A stretch of 64,000 bases of DNA from Warburgia ugandensis (Eukaryota > Streptophyta > Magnoliopsida > Canellales > Canellaceae). This document shows positions 23,901-36,704 of the stretch, piece by piece. The translations under genes and the position numbers were made by a program. The notes beneath the pieces are model-generated. The model ran no database searches, was not told the DNA's origin, and saw only the letters and a program-made list of their open reading frames with translations. Location: assembly GCA_035236585.1 (NCBI GenBank), contig CP141130.1, positions 79,617,944-79,681,943 of the forward strand, given 5' to 3'. Position 1 is the first letter of the stretch, and the number at the start of each line of letters is the position of its first letter.

Positions 23901-24975
23901 ATTCGATCTCCTTGATGCACATAAATGAACCAAATTCAGAGAAATCAAATGTACAGGTTTGATCCAGCATTTGTAGGGTCCACCACGAAAAAACTGCGGA
24001 AAGTTCACCCAATAGGAAAAAGAGCTGGCTAAGACAAATGCAAAGCGCACCCAACCTTTTGCACGAAGAGGCTTACCTTTAGATGATCCAAATCTTTCAT
24101 CTGATTGGTTTATCTTTGGATAAGAAAGATCCTGCAAATTGGATTACTCTAGCGTCTACAAGCAGTACTTTTGATCCAACTTTGTATAATCAAGGACTAA
24201 ATCAATTTTTTCTTTTTTTGGAGAAAAAAAAACAGGGTTTTAAGATGCTAGAATCATGTATTTCTTCTCTTTTTTGTTTACAAAATATTCAAAACTGAGA
24301 CAATCAAACGGGTGGGACCATCCAAATGGTAGGCCTCTTCATGCAAAAGTAGGGCCCTTTGTGACCAATAGCCTTACATTGTGCTCTGGTTTAACATGGC
24401 TCAAAGAAGTGAGGAAAGCCAAATCACGCGGCAACTGCCTGCTTTTTACACCAAGAACCCACTTTGGATGATCCAATGGTTCATCTTATTGCTCTTCCTG
24501 TGGATATCCAACAGTTTAAAAAGCGTGGGAATTAGGGTATTGAATCATCTGAAAAATGGTATCAAAGATCGGTAATACTGTATCTATGATAAAATTGTTA
24601 GTGGGGCCTGTAATCCACTCAGATGCCAAGGCTCTCCTCAAGAGTCAAGTGTGAAGATATTACGCTCCCTTGCATCAAAACCTTCTACAATGGCTCATCA
24701 ACTTGGCAGTGGGATTGTGCTTCCTGGGGATAAGCAGTAGCTGTCTCGTTCAGCAAAGGAGAGTCAGCAACGAGAATTTGAGATGTTGGATTTCTCTCGT
24801 GAAATAGTTCGTCCAGAAAAGCACACTGAAGACAGAGCCAAGCCATTGTGCAGAAGTACGAAAATGCAACATGTAAGCAATTTAATTTCCAAAACCTTTG
24901 TGTGCATCTAACTATCTATACATAATAAGAGAGGAGATGAAAGCAAGGAGAGGAGCAGGATTAGAGCACCAATAA
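20901..24975. other. Intergenic block with unassigned coding-like scraps
   Basis: No gene could be assigned. A CACTA-like terminal motif lies near 22070-22093. Short plus-strand frames are at 22196-22300 (starting MDQSGLGSGTVL) and 22576-22797 (MQAGDADSSCGDKPKG, hydrophilic). An acceptor-like TTAACAG near 22765 precedes an open frame ending LGLLIPIPLDI at about 22873. On the minus strand a TATA-like CTATATAAC (about 23555-23563) with a telo-box (AAACCCTAA, 23456-23466 region) looks like a small promoter. The 218-codon minus frame at 23481-24137 overlaps it and has no protein-like features. Confidence 0.35.
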
Positions 24976-25460
24976 AGATTGATAACCAAGAAGTATTCCA
25001 AAAAGACCACTTAATACTTTCGATAATTCAAGAAAGCAGAGAATTTGGAAAGGAGATTATCAAGAGAATCCAAGAGGGTTGGAATAAATGGAGATGTGCC
25101 TTTGGAATTTTGTATGATCAGCAGGAACCACTTAAACTAAAAAGAACATTTTATAGGATGGCTGTAAGTCCAGCCATGCTCTATGGATCAAAGTATTAGG
25201 CAGTTAAGGAACAACACATATATAAGATGAGTATAGCCAAAATGAGAATGTTGAGATGGATAAGTGGCAAGACAAGAAATGATATAATTAGAAATGAAAA
25301 TATTATAGGAAACTTAGCAATAACAGCAATAAGCAACAAGATAAGGAATATTAGACTTAAATGGTTTAGACATGTCCAACGAATATCAAAGATGAGCTAA
25401 GGGAAGGTCCAAAAGAACAGTGAATAGAAGTGGTGAAAAAAGATTAAAAACATTGGGGTT
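24976..25460 (+). mobile_element. RTE LINE 3' fragment (RT thumb region)
   Basis: The plus strand encodes the C-terminal part of an RTE reverse transcriptase: KIDNQEVFQKDHL, then RIQEGWNKWRCAFGILYD, YRMAVSPAMLYGSKY, and KMRMLRWISGKTRNDIIRNE followed by LKWFRHVQ. The catalytic palm (YxDD) is absent, so it is 5'-truncated. It carries in-frame stops, for example after LYGSKY. It lies just downstream of the MHF2 stop, antisense to that gene. Confidence 0.85.
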
Positions 25461-26147
25461 GCTTTTCCTCAAAGACACCATCTTTTTATCTGTGATCCCA
25501 GTGGTAATTTCAGGCAGGTGTAAAGAGTAGGTGAGATTTGATTGGTTGGGAAAAAGTTTTAAACTGTCATTTCCTCTAATTTCTTCAGTTTTCTACTTTT
25601 CCCTGGCCAATCAAATGTCACATAGTCTTTACACCTGCAATAGCTTGTTGAAATTACTGTCATCGTCGTCAAGACCTTATCCCGAATAGGTGTCTGCCCC
25701 ATGAATCTTGTTCCTCCATTCGCCTCTATTAAGTATCATGCTTTCATTGTGCAACATCCTGGCACATTTTATTTTCCTCCTCTCTTCTTCTTTTTCTATA
25801 AGTAAAATAAATGTATTACAAAAACAAACAATGTAAAAATAGTAAGTACTATATCACTACCCAAATTAGTGACCAGCAGTTAACCAGAACAGACTCTCTT
25901 AGCCAGTCACATCAGGCCATAACCCCAAGAATTCCACAATCTATCGTATAAAAGAATAATGTACAGAACTTGGAGTTAATTCCTTCATCCAAGGCAGTAG
26001 ATTCCTCGGGGATCTCAATATCATTGACATGGTAATCCTATTAAAAATTTCTACATTGTCAGATTTAAAATCTCCAACAAATGCGAGATATCCATAATCA
26101 AGAGCCATGTACAATGTGCTCAAAACTCCATGGGAGAAATAAGAACA
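25461..26147. other. MHF2-A 3' flank
   Basis: Holds the likely 3' UTR and terminator region of the minus-strand MHF2 gene and AT-rich DNA. There is an imperfect inverted pair around 25500-25640 (TGCAGGTGTAAAG-like arms near 25520 and 25630). Confidence 0.4.
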
Positions 26148-29100
26148 TTAGAAATCAAGAAGTAGCTGTGGCAGTATCCTCTCTATGTGAGTTGCTTCTA
26201 TTTTACTAATACCCTCTGCTTCAGCAATTATAGCAGCACGTTGCACAGCCTCTGTCAGGGAAAAAAAAAAAAAAAACTTCTCCATCTTAATGTTTAAACA
26301 CTTTAAAGTGAAAGTTAAAGGCAGAAACAGTATCGAACTGGGACAACGGAAGTTTCCCATTACCCAGAAATGCAAACCTGTGACAAACATCCGAAGCAGT
26401 TCACAGCTCAGCTTAACAGCATTCGAGTTTGCTGTATCCAAGTCACAAAAAAACTGTCATACAAAAGAACAAAACTAGCAATCTCTTTGATCTCAATAGC
26501 GGGAGCATACATAGCAGGTGATAAAAATAGAAGAGAGACTGCGACTACAACACAGAGAAGTAGATCTACCATGACTAATTATGACATTGTGAAGCCGTAA
26601 ATAACTACATGTTCAAAGTTGCATTATTTGGTAGTGGGAAATCATTTTTCAAACTCCAAATTACATAATACAGAGAAGCCGAAAGTGTTGAGCAATAACA
26701 AAAATATTCATTTGCATATATAGGTTAACTTTTACAGAGGTACCTTAAGCAAAAAATAAGCACAGGACAAGATAAAATGACTATAATGACATGTTAGTCA
26801 TACAAATAATAAAAAGGGCAGCCAGGTGCACGCAGCTCCCTCATATGCAGGGTCTAGGGAAGGGGTGGACCACAAGGGTTTATAATATGCAGCCTTACCT
26901 TGCATTTTGCAAGAGGCTGTTTTCATGCCTCGAACACATGACCTCAAGGTCACACAACGACAACTCTACCATAGGGCCAAGGTTCCCCTTCTTAGCCGTA
27001 CAAATAATATAACATGAAAATAGATTTATCTCTTGTAGCAACTTGGCAACTCACATCTACAAGAGCCATTTACAGTAGGACAAAATAAGCTGGCTCATTC
27101 ACTCAGTGTTCATGATTATGTATTGTTCTTATCACTCAGATACTTCTGTCTTTCGACTCTTTCCCACTCAAATATGCATAGATTCATTATGGAGAAGGTC
27201 ACAACCTAAATAAATGGGCACACATGTCCTGCACTCTGATCTAAATTATTTACACCATATTTACTGGAAGATCCCTAGCAAACAGACTCACTTCCACATG
27301 AGCTACCTAACTATTCCCTTTCAGAAGTTGGTACAAGCATGCTTCCAACATTCATTTTCTTAAAATAAGACTATTTATTTGACTTGCCTTTTCATATGAG
27401 TGTTTTCCCCTTCCATTCATGCCTACAGTGTATCAAGTATTTGAAGCATTCCTCTTAGAGAATTTAAAGATGAAATGTAAGAACTCTGAGAAGTTCCGAA
27501 TGAACTAATGTGAAGTTCTCTTCATACTGTTATGTGAGGAAATTACAGGATATGGTTTAACATTAAATTTAAATGATTAAAATTTCTCAAAAAATGAATA
27601 AAAGTAAAATAATAGAGAAAATCTAAAAGGTTGTAAGTTTAATCAGTTGTGAAGTTCTCAACCCTAATCTGACCTATATCTTCCTCCATACTCTTTGAAC
27701 GCTTCTGAATATGATTTCGGAACATGATGTTCACTTCTATTGATGCTTTTCAGAAGCTTAGTCTTGCTTTCTTCTTAGTATATTATCTCATTTTCAGAAA
27801 CCTAGATTTCTTGTTAACTACTTGCATCCATGTGCCATTCAGATACAAATAAATATAAAACTTGAAGCACACAAAAGGCACAAAAAACTCTACTCTAAGC
27901 AACTGCTACTTTTCCTAGCCTGTTGTTTCTTCTTACGTATTATTGCCACCTGGTTTACATGAATATAGAAACAGAATCTAAATTTCAACAAACATAACAC
28001 ACATATAAATATCTTCAAATTCATAGTAGCATTTAAAATGTATAAATGAAAACAACAACAGATAAAAATGATCTCATTGCTTAGCAGCTGTTTTAACATG
28101 TATGCTCAACAAAATATGTTCTGCATGTGACGATATTCTTTTCCATAAGACTATTTTTATGTACACGCATTGATGAAAAATGTGAAATACCTGTAGTTGG
28201 ACGATTTTTCTTTGATGTTCCAACTCCCTGCCCAGTTCACAAGATTTATTTATCAGAGACACAACCTAGATACTGATCAAGGTTCAACCTATGAGAAATT
28301 TTTTTGACTAAGTTGTGGAGGGTATATCAAATCACTCCCACAAACAGATGGTCAATCTGCCTATGTTTAGTTTCTAGATATGTGCAAAGACTTCTCTCAT
28401 TTTTTTTTTGTTCTTGGTTGAGATCTGAGTAATTAGGAAGGAATGGAGAAGAACCAACCAGCAATACAAAAATATTAAGGCCTCTCATACTAAGTTTTCA
28501 AGAAAAGCAACTTTTTTATCAGCACAAAAGGAAAGGAAATAGAGACAACAGGATATCCAGCCAATGGAAGTGAATAATTATCAGTCAATCAGTTAAATGT
28601 CAAGCAAGAACTAGTCTGTTGGCGGCTACTGAAACAGCTAAAATACTAAAATAGAAAATATAATTGGGTGATAACCCTTCAAAAAACTGCATATAATAGT
28701 TGAAGAAAAGATCTGTTAGAATAAGCTATATGATCTCTTTTGCACCTAATCAAACCCTAGTAGTTCTTGAGTAAGCTTTATGGGTTGACAACAAGTACAT
28801 ATCTCATCATTACATATAAATGCCCTCAATGGTAAAACATGCTAGTACAGAAAAAACATAGTCTGCAAAATAGTTGCAGAAAAATACTTTTTACTTGGGT
28901 GATTAAGAAAGTATAGAGAAGTTCCTCATAACAAATTACATTGAATTTAAGATCATTATTGACTAACAAATTTTGCCTTATGGACTTCCAGTTGGTTGCT
29001 ATTGAGACTACTTCAATCAAATGACAATTGATGATAACTTCCACGTCAAGTGACAGTCATTGACTAACAAAGTATTTTTACTTGGGTGAAAACATTACCA

Positions 29101-32100
29101 AATATCGAGCACCTTCATGTAATTATCAATTCAAGCCCATGCATAAGAGAGATATGACTTTCAATTCAACAGCAGTTGAGGGAACAGGTGCAGAGTACAC
29201 TCAAGACAAGTATTATATTAAAAGAAAGCGGGTTGGTTCTAAAGAATTAGTTGCCATGGCTCATCTAAAAGAAGCATGATGAGATTGAACACACCTTTGT
29301 AACCTGAGAAGAAACAAACATCTCCAAAAATGGTTAGGTCCAAGAATATAAAGCAAGGAACGTGGAGTTATAAAAATAATACTGCATGTCAGGCAAGAGT
29401 GTTCACCGGATCAATGATTATCATAACAAGAGATATGTGAAGAAAGACAAGAGTAAGTCAAACAAGAAGGATAAATTCAACAGGGGTGATATCATAAATG
29501 AATAGCATTTCTAGTGATCGAGGAGTAGTGACTTGACACCAGATCCACCTATGATTATAGAAGGCATCAAAGTTCTCTTCAAAGATACATTTATTAGAGC
29601 TATTGGTTAAGAATTGCTCAGACTGAAACTGTTACAACCAAAGGCATGCGGCAGACCTCAAGGTCTTGACCTACAAACCTACTCCATGTTTTAGATGCCA
29701 AGAAGAATTTTATAATCCAGTCTTGCTTAAGAAGCATGAGTTCTATATGATGTTTGAATTGGACAAAATCCATTTTATTGAGCATACTTTAGCAGAGAAG
29801 TATTACAAAATGAGTACCATGGTCAAATTCAATTCTTTAACAGAATTTTACTTATAGCATGATTGATTCCCTTAGCCTCTGGCATTGTGAAGTAGGACAT
29901 ATCCATTCAAAAGAATGGGAATATTTAAGTTAATTCCTGCTTCTGAATATCTGACTAGAAACAAGTATGAAGTTTGCTGCAGATGTAAAAAAGAATCACC
30001 CAGAAAGAGAAATAGAAACATCTTGAGATCACATATCTCCAAACTCAATTTGGAAAATGATGCTCAGTGATCTTCGCAAACAAAATATCAATGTGTACAT
30101 TGGTTGTGCTTCTTGTGAGAAATCTAAAGCCTATAACTGAAAGCGTCACACAAAGAATCTCAAATGGAATTGAAAAAGGCACATTTCGAAATTATTTATC
30201 ATTTCCTATGAGGGGAATGGCATTACTCTATGAAATAGAGTTATTCAGTAAAACATTCAAACACTAGCTGAGATTGTGGAAGTAAATACAGCTTTAGTTG
30301 CTCAATTCATGTACGCCAATTTCAGATTTTGAAAGAACTCATACTGTAAATATCATAATTAATGGAGTCACTGACCTATAAATGACAGACTATCAAATTA
30401 AAATTACTGAAAGGGAACTGCTCTGACTGCTTAATCATAGTTACTGTGAGCCTCACTAATAGAATTGCAACAAACTTCTACTGAAGGCTTTTAAAGAAAA
30501 AGAAAGAAAGAACAAGCTTGCTTCGTGGAATCTCACTTTGGATGCTAAATCTTTCTTGCTTCCAAACTTCAACAGATGGCTATTTTAGCATGCTTCCCCT
30601 TAATTAAGAAAAGGCTTCCTATCTAGATGATTGCTCCTGCAGACCTTGTTTCTTTTTGCTCGGTGAAAAAGAGGAAATAATTAGATTGACACTCATTCTC
30701 AATATACTCAAAGATTATGCTAAAAACCTAAAAAGGCATTTTAAGCTTCAAATAGAACTTAAATGATACTTTCACAGAGCTTATTGTTTCTCTTCAGGAT
30801 TTAATAGTACAATTGAAGATGAAATCATCTGCCTAAAAGTTGAACTTTCAAAACTTTTAAATTCCTAAGCTCATGGCTTAGTTAACCATAAGTCCTCCTT
30901 AGCTTTCATATAATCTTAACCTACATTAGCCCTCCCATCCTGTTTTACCATAACTGTGACTCTCCATGATGCTTCTAGTCGATTCCCAATTAGTTTCCTC
31001 CAAGCTTCCTGTTCAATTTGATTCTCAAATATTTCCTTTTTGCTTCCCTAATGCCTTCTCATTCTGCATTCGCTTTATTCAGAGCTCTTGTTCCAGCTAA
31101 TGCTTCCTGCATTACTTCTGAAATTCAGTTACATCTTCAATAACTGTGTTAACACGTGACATTACCATGTTAAAGAGATTCTGAAGTGAGAACTGGGAAC
31201 TGATAGTTCTTTCACTTGTGCATCAAGCAAATACTATAATTTCCTCATGGAGAACTCCTCTACCACATATTACTTCTAAATGATGTACTTGCAACAGTTT
31301 ATGAGAATTTCTTGTCCTTTTGAGTTACCAAAAGAAGGAGGTTAAGGATCTCCACTGCCAAAGCGCCGAGGAGAGACTTCTGCATTCTAAGAGTAGGGTA
31401 AAGTTGAGCCAAGAGAAGTGAGCTAGAAGGAAAATTAAGGAACTCTGGTTCTGATTTTAATTGTTGGCAATTAAAAATTCTTCTTTGTTCCATGATGAAA
31501 ACCAAAAGGCAAAAAACAAAATGATTCTTACATGCAAGTTATGTCAGAACGTGATTTATCAATGCAGAGAAGGCATAAAGAATAAATCCGATCAATGATA
31601 TCCAACAGCATAAGGATTTAGTATTCTCATAACATGGTCAGAAATGTTTGCTTCCATTGAGTCTTTAGATTTAAGATCAAAACTAAAAAATGTATACATA
31701 AGACAAGTTGGTTGTCAGAAGAGTTCAGACAAATAGAAGGCAGTGGCTTCTCTGATCCTTCTGCTCCTGCTGCCATCATCAGGCTGTTGATTACCCCAAC
31801 ACCCATTCATAACCTTCTAACTAACCAAGTGGCTATCAAAGCAGCATTTCTAAATGGTAACTTGGAGAAAAGATATGTGTGTATCAACCAAAAAGATCTG
31901 TCTTATTAATGCAAGAAAGTTCTCCTGTGGATCAAGTGACACGACAAGCTGAAGCAAGACCAAGCTGTGGCTTGAAAAACTTAGAGAATCTTCTAGTTTC
32001 AAAAGTCTAACACAATGGTTGTAACATCCACATCTTAAATTCGATATAGATTTATACTATTTGTATATTGAAAGGTGTTTCTCCTCCAACTTCAACATTA

Positions 32101-32962
32101 GTAACTAAACCAAGTCAATTTAATTATGGAAACAAAAGCCATCAGAAAAAGGAAACAGAAGTCCGACTTATACTCACAATAGATAGACACAATTCAGTTC
32201 TCTATTGTTTTGTCTCCATCAAAACCAGATTTGTACAGTGTTTTGCAGATTTTATGTCTCTCTTACAACCACATAAAAATCTGCTAGACATTCCTAGTAG
32301 AAGTTGTCTAAAGTGCTCAAACAACCATTTTGGCCGCGTTTTGAAGCCACAGCTCCCACTGTTTGGATTATTTATTCAAGATTCAAGTAAATCAGTTCCA
32401 CATTTCTAGAATAGACAAATTAATCGCTACCTACAACGTGCAATAAAAACTTAGTTCATGGATCGTATAAAGAAGAACAAACTATAGACTCCCAATTGAT
32501 ACTAGAAATCACGGGATTTGTAAATCTAGCTTGGATGATTTTTAGAGGCCTAACTATATTTGAAAAACGTGATTAAGCAGGTACGATCATCTATCGAAAT
32601 AATTACCATCTAAACCCCTTTTTTTCCTTATTTCTTCTTCGCGGAAGAAGAGAATTGAAAATTTTCATACCTCGCTGTCCAAGATCTCAGCACCTTCATT
32701 TTTCTCACGCTCTGCAGTTTGAATAAGGGAAGAATCAGTAAGTGCGATGTCAAATGGGGCAAAGAAGAGAATCAAATAGATAACCTTGGAATCTTTTGCT
32801 CCAGACGACTTTGAAAATGGCGTGAATCAGGTCCTGATAGAAAGGAACAAAGAGAAGATGGAAATGGGTTAATGAAGCTGAGATTGCCGGAGGAAGAAGA
32901 TGAGAAGAAGTAGGCAGAAGAGGGAAATTAGGGTTTACAGGATCGAAGCTGTTGCTTTCCAT
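26148..32962 (-). CDS. MHF2: Centromere protein X / MHF2, copy A (six exons)
   Basis: Exons on the minus strand: 32939-32962, 32785-32833, 32671-32711, 28191-28227, 26378-26431, 26148-26251. They total 309 nt (102 codons plus stop) with GT-AG ends throughout. The protein starts MESNSFDP, then DLIHAIFKVVWSKRF, an acidic linker, GVGTSKKNRPTT, and the histone-fold core AVKLSCELLRMFV, EAVQRAAIIAEAEG, IEATHIERILPQLLLDF. These match plant MHF2/CENP-X nearly motif for motif, including length. With MHF1/CENP-S it forms a histone-fold complex that binds DNA, serves FANCM in DNA repair and meiotic crossover limitation, and belongs to the inner kinetochore. Exons 1 and 4 are very short (24 and 37 nt). 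Intron 3 is 4.4 kb and holds a copia relic; intron 4 is 1.8 kb and holds a SINE. An in-frame upstream Met at 33040 is less likely, because MESNSFDP aligns with the family start. Confidence 0.93.
26811..26991 (-). repeat. Au SINE in MHF2-A intron 4
   Basis: A full-length copy flanked by a 17-bp target duplication, TTAGTCATACAAATAAT (26794-26810) and TTAGCCGTACAAATAAT (26992-27008), with two mismatches. It lies in the same orientation as the gene. Confidence 0.92.
29660..31910 (+). mobile_element. Decayed Ty1/copia relic in MHF2-A intron 3
   Basis: A GAG-pre-integrase-like segment is at about 29870-30020 (SLWHCEVGHIHSKEW, then KYEVCCRCKK). A reverse-transcriptase-like piece is at about 31820-31905 (VAIKAAFLNGNLEKR, compare copia DVKTAFLNGNL). 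It is a fossil with many breaks, no LTRs identified, and ends uncertain. It is antisense to MHF2. Confidence 0.5.
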
Positions 32963-33707
32963 GGAGGGGAAGAAGTTGCCAGCTCTCGAGTCGTCTCGGA
33001 TGTGTTTCAGTTGCCGCGCCAAAATGATTCGACTTTTCAAAATATCGACTTTTTATGCTCAAGGAACGCACAGTTTGGGCCGTCGTTTTGTTTGAGGGCC
33101 CCACCTGCAGTTGATCTCTGCCGTTTATCTTGCCCCTTTACAACTATTGTCATGCTCTTATTTGGGGTTTTGTGGTAAAAAGTGTGCATGGGCCTATCTT
33201 CAGATCATCTAAACCGTTGATCTTAATCAAGGTACGTATGAGGCCCTTTCAGAAAATTAGATGAGGACGATCCCACCCATGCTTTCTCTGTGCTATTTTG
33301 ATTTATAAAATTTACAGTACTAAAATTGACTAAAAGCTAAGAAAAATCAATAATGCAATCATACTAAGTTTGTGATGTTTCAAAGACTAGGAATGCCTAA
33401 GTCTGAATATAACATGACTCAAAAATCATCTCAAAAGATTATTTGGTTTAATTCGTTGAATGCAAACCGTTGTTTTTGAAGAGCTTCTGACCATCCATAT
33501 TTAGTAAGATGAAAACATCATTTCTTGGTCGCTAATGACTTTTTATGTATTTTTAATGATTTTTGGGTTATAAGACATCCAAATTAAGTACGCCAGTAAA
33601 CAGCTTGAATCAATGGCATGCAGGGCCTGCAATGGAAAAATGAAGGTGCTTCTCCCATGTTGTGAGCATTGTCTCGCTTTATACCAGCATTCCTCTCTAA
33701 AGATAGC
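32963..33707. other. MHF2-A promoter side and right edge of copy A
   Basis: Upstream of the MHF2 start on its strand; it should hold its promoter, but no clear TATA was seen. The last part (from about 33190) is AT-rich intergenic DNA ending at the duplication junction. Its counterpart in copy B lies beyond the window. Confidence 0.5.
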
Positions 33708-35614
33708 CCATTCCCCTGCCAAGCCCCTCTACCATGGCCATCCAGCCTAATCTTTTCGCCTTCACGGTTGTTAGATGTGAAGGCCTGGAACAGATTTCTA
33801 ATGACATCCAGGAAGACCCAAAACTTAGAGCTATCAGTCTACAGCTCACACAAGATGCCACTAGCCAACCAGGGTACACGTTAAGGCAAGGGAAGCTTTA
33901 CTTTCGGAGCAGACTAGTACTGTCCAGACGATCTCCACGCATCCCTCTACTACCACAAGAGTTCCATTCCACTCCAAACGGGGGACAATAGGGTTTCTTC
34001 CGCACCTACAAGCGCATTTCACAAGCCTTGCACTGGGAGGGAATAAAAGGCAATGTTCAGAAGTTTGTAGCAGCATGCGACATATTCAACGGAATAAATA
34101 TGCTTCCACTAAACCGACAGGTTTGCTTCAGCCGCTCCCAATTCCTTTATCTTCCTGGGACGATATTACCATGGATTTCCTAGGCGGACTGCCCAAGGAT
34201 AAGAGCTATGACACGGTTCTGGTAGTAGTGGATCGCCTCACCAAATATGCCCATTTTATACCCCTCAGCTACCCTTACACCACCTTAGACGTTGCTCTTC
34301 TTTCGGCAAGGAAGCGGTCGATTATATGGCTATCCTCGTTCCACCATTACGGATAGAGATCCCATCTTCATTAGTCATTTCTGGAAGGAATTATTCAAGA
34401 TTGCTGAAACCACATTAAAGATGAGCTCGGCTTACCACCCTCAAACGAATGGGTAGTCGAAAGTGGTTAACCACCGTTTTGAAACCTATCTCCGTTGCTT
34501 CATCAGAGGCAAACCCAAGACCTGGCCAACTTGGCTATGTTGAGCTGAATATTGGTACAATACCACATTCCACAGCACTATTGGAATGAAACCTTTTGGG
34601 CCTTGTATGGACGGGATCTGCCTCTTTTACTCAAATTTCCAAAAGACAGCTCATTAGTCGATGAGATCAATAGCCAACTACTTTTTCGGGCTGCAAGGTT
34701 TGGTCAACCGAAGCAACAATTGGCGAGTGCTCAAGTGCACAAGAAAACCACCGATTCACGCAGATGGGACTTATCTTTCTCTCCAAGTGATTTTGTCTAT
34801 CTAAATATTTGCCCATACAAACTTAAGTCCCTAGCCACTCATGTCAACAAGAAGCTATCTCCTCGCTATTATGGTCTTTGCAAGGTGAACCGTCGAATTG
34901 GAGAAGTGGTTTACCACTAGAGCTTCCTCCCACTACCAGAATCCATCCAAGATTTCATGTTTCCCAATTGAAGCCCGCGGCCGCCATCTCTCGCCCACAA
35001 CCTTCGCCCACCAATCTTTCGGGGAATCTAGAATTGCAAGTATATCCCGAGCACATTAAGAATACCCGAGTGCTACCAACTAGACAAATAGAGGTACTAT
35101 TACAATGGCAGGGCTTATCGACCATGACAAGACGTGGGAGTTGTTTGACATCATTTAGTCCCAATTCCCTGACTTCTACCTTGGGGACAAGGTGGTTAAC
35201 TTGGAAGGGGGGGTTATTGATAGGGACAGTAATAGGCAAGGAAAGAATCAAGGACGTGGACGTTTGGGCTGATATACTACAAGAGAAGTGGTCCCGAAGC
35301 CAGGCCGTTAATTACCTTAGCTAATTCGGTTACGGGAAGGAGGAGGAGAGAGATATGGAGGGGAATTCTGTTAGGAAAGGGGAATAAGGGAGGAGATGAA
35401 GGGGGAAAGAAGGGGGGAACCTGGGGGCAAAAGACATGAGAAGGCAGACAGTGCCTGGGCAGGGGATTCTCCTTAGTGTTAATATCCTCTGTAGAACTTA
35501 GTGTTCATCACTGGTTGTAGTCCTCGTCTTCTTTGAATACATGTATTGAATCATTCTTGATCTCTACTGTCTAATGTGTATTTGGAAGGTTTTTTTTTTT
35601 GTGCAGACGTATCA
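33708..35614 (+). mobile_element. Chromovirus 3' half, copy B
   Basis: Integrase, chromodomain-like segment and 3' LTR of the same fossil element as 8143-10058. Its left end is the duplication junction, not an element end. It is broken in several places like copy A. Confidence 0.85.
35218..35614 (+). repeat. Chromovirus 3' LTR, copy B
   Basis: 397 bp, TGATA...TATCA ends, preceded by the same polypurine tract. No difference from 9662-10058 was found by eye. Confidence 0.8.
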
Positions 35615-35925
35615 GTGTTTTTCCCAACCAAAAGCACCAAAATCTGATATTGTTAATGAGACATAATCTTAGAGGTACATGCAAGAGTAATGCGACTGTA
35701 AAAGTAAACTCGTCCTAATTGCACCATTTCACAGACAAAGCTCAGAATTCCAGGCCCAGCAACACCAGCAGAGAATTTGAGGACAACATATTAGAATATC
35801 AGAAAGTTTCTTCAAACTAAGCTTTGACCTGGAAATCGACAAATTTCCGACCAAAATTCATGAGAAAATAGAAAAAGGAAAAAGCTGTCGAACGCATCAA
35901 TCAAATTATCAGCATGAAAACTCAC

Positions 35926-36316
35926 CCGTTTCCTCAAGAGACTGTTCCAATGCTCCAAAGGAGCACCAATCTGAAGCCCTAACTCGCCTCCGAGAACACT
36001 TGAAAGAGGGGAAGCAGATCTGCAGTTCTAGTGGAGCAATCGAACCTGGTTTGGGATTTTATGGTGGTTGAGTCAAAATGTGTAAGCCTGCATTTCTGAA
36101 GAAACCTAGATTCACTGTTGGAGAGTGAGGAAGCCGCTCGGAGGGCTCAGAAACGAAAAGACATGCGAGAGGAGGCTCCGATCCGCTCAGAAACGAACAG
36201 ATTGAGCAGCTACAAAATCGAGCAAATCTCTTCTTCTTCTCCTTCTCGTTGGAAATTTTGATGCTTTACATGCCATCGAGAGCCATGGATAAAGCAAGGG
36301 TCTACAAGCTGGTTCC
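35926..36316 (-). other. Orphan 5' exon, copy B
   Basis: Same donor (AAACGG then GTGAGT on the minus strand) and leader-like sequence as 10370-10760. Downstream on that strand are the LTR and then the junction, so in this copy the gene cannot continue. Confidence 0.35.
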
Positions 36317-36576
36317 GATCAAAGCAGAGTGGGAGGTTTTGAGGAGAGAGAGAGGAAGAGAGAGATGAGTATTTTACCTATAATACCCTTGTGGTTTTCA
36401 AAATTTACTGCTTCACCTTATCATTTTAATTGTAAAACGTTGATATTACTGCCCCTCTTATTTCACGAACATTATGGAGGTTCAGAGCGTAGTAAACGTA
36501 AGTTTCCAACGGTAGAGAGAAGGGGACTTCCTTGGATACGACTCTGGAGGGGTGATTTATTTATCCTCTGACTTGG

Positions 36577-36704
36577 CAGTTGTCGTCGTCGAATTTTGAG
36601 GTTACGGATTTAAGGCGTAAAAATAGCCTCATGTAGATAAGGCGGTTGTCGTACTCTAAGTTTTTGTGTCCACCCCTTTTTTAAACCCCGCATACATGGG
36701 AGCT
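36577..36704 (+). repeat. Au SINE fragment, copy B of 11021-11148
   Basis: Same truncated SINE; one visible difference (TTTTTTAAACC for TTTTCTAAACC). Confidence 0.75.

Larger units (their letters stand above)
8143..33707 (+). repeat. Large tandem duplication, copy A
   Basis: From 8143 (CCATTCCCCTGCCAAGCC) this segment matches 33708 onward in the same orientation, covering the chromovirus end, an orphan 5' exon, SOBIR1, MHF2 and all intergenic sequence between. The match is still running when the window ends (A about 32970 against B 64000). The right edge of A, 33707, is taken as the point where copy B begins. A lacks 5,541 bp found in B. Confidence 0.9.

Noticed and set aside
23481-24137. 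218-codon minus-strand open frame (also 54512-55168)
   Set aside because: Composition is not protein-like, no motif recognised, and it overlaps a promoter-like region. Its survival between two ~1 % diverged copies proves nothing.
28191-28262. Coiled-coil-like exon reading SLINKSCELGRELEHQRK
   Set aside because: The same bases in another frame give GVGTSKKNRPTT, which fits the MHF2 family and both splice phases; the coiled-coil frame does not.
32068-32409. 113-codon plus-strand open frame in MHF2 intron 3 (also 63101-63442)
   Set aside because: No domain; it lies within the intron beside the copia relic.
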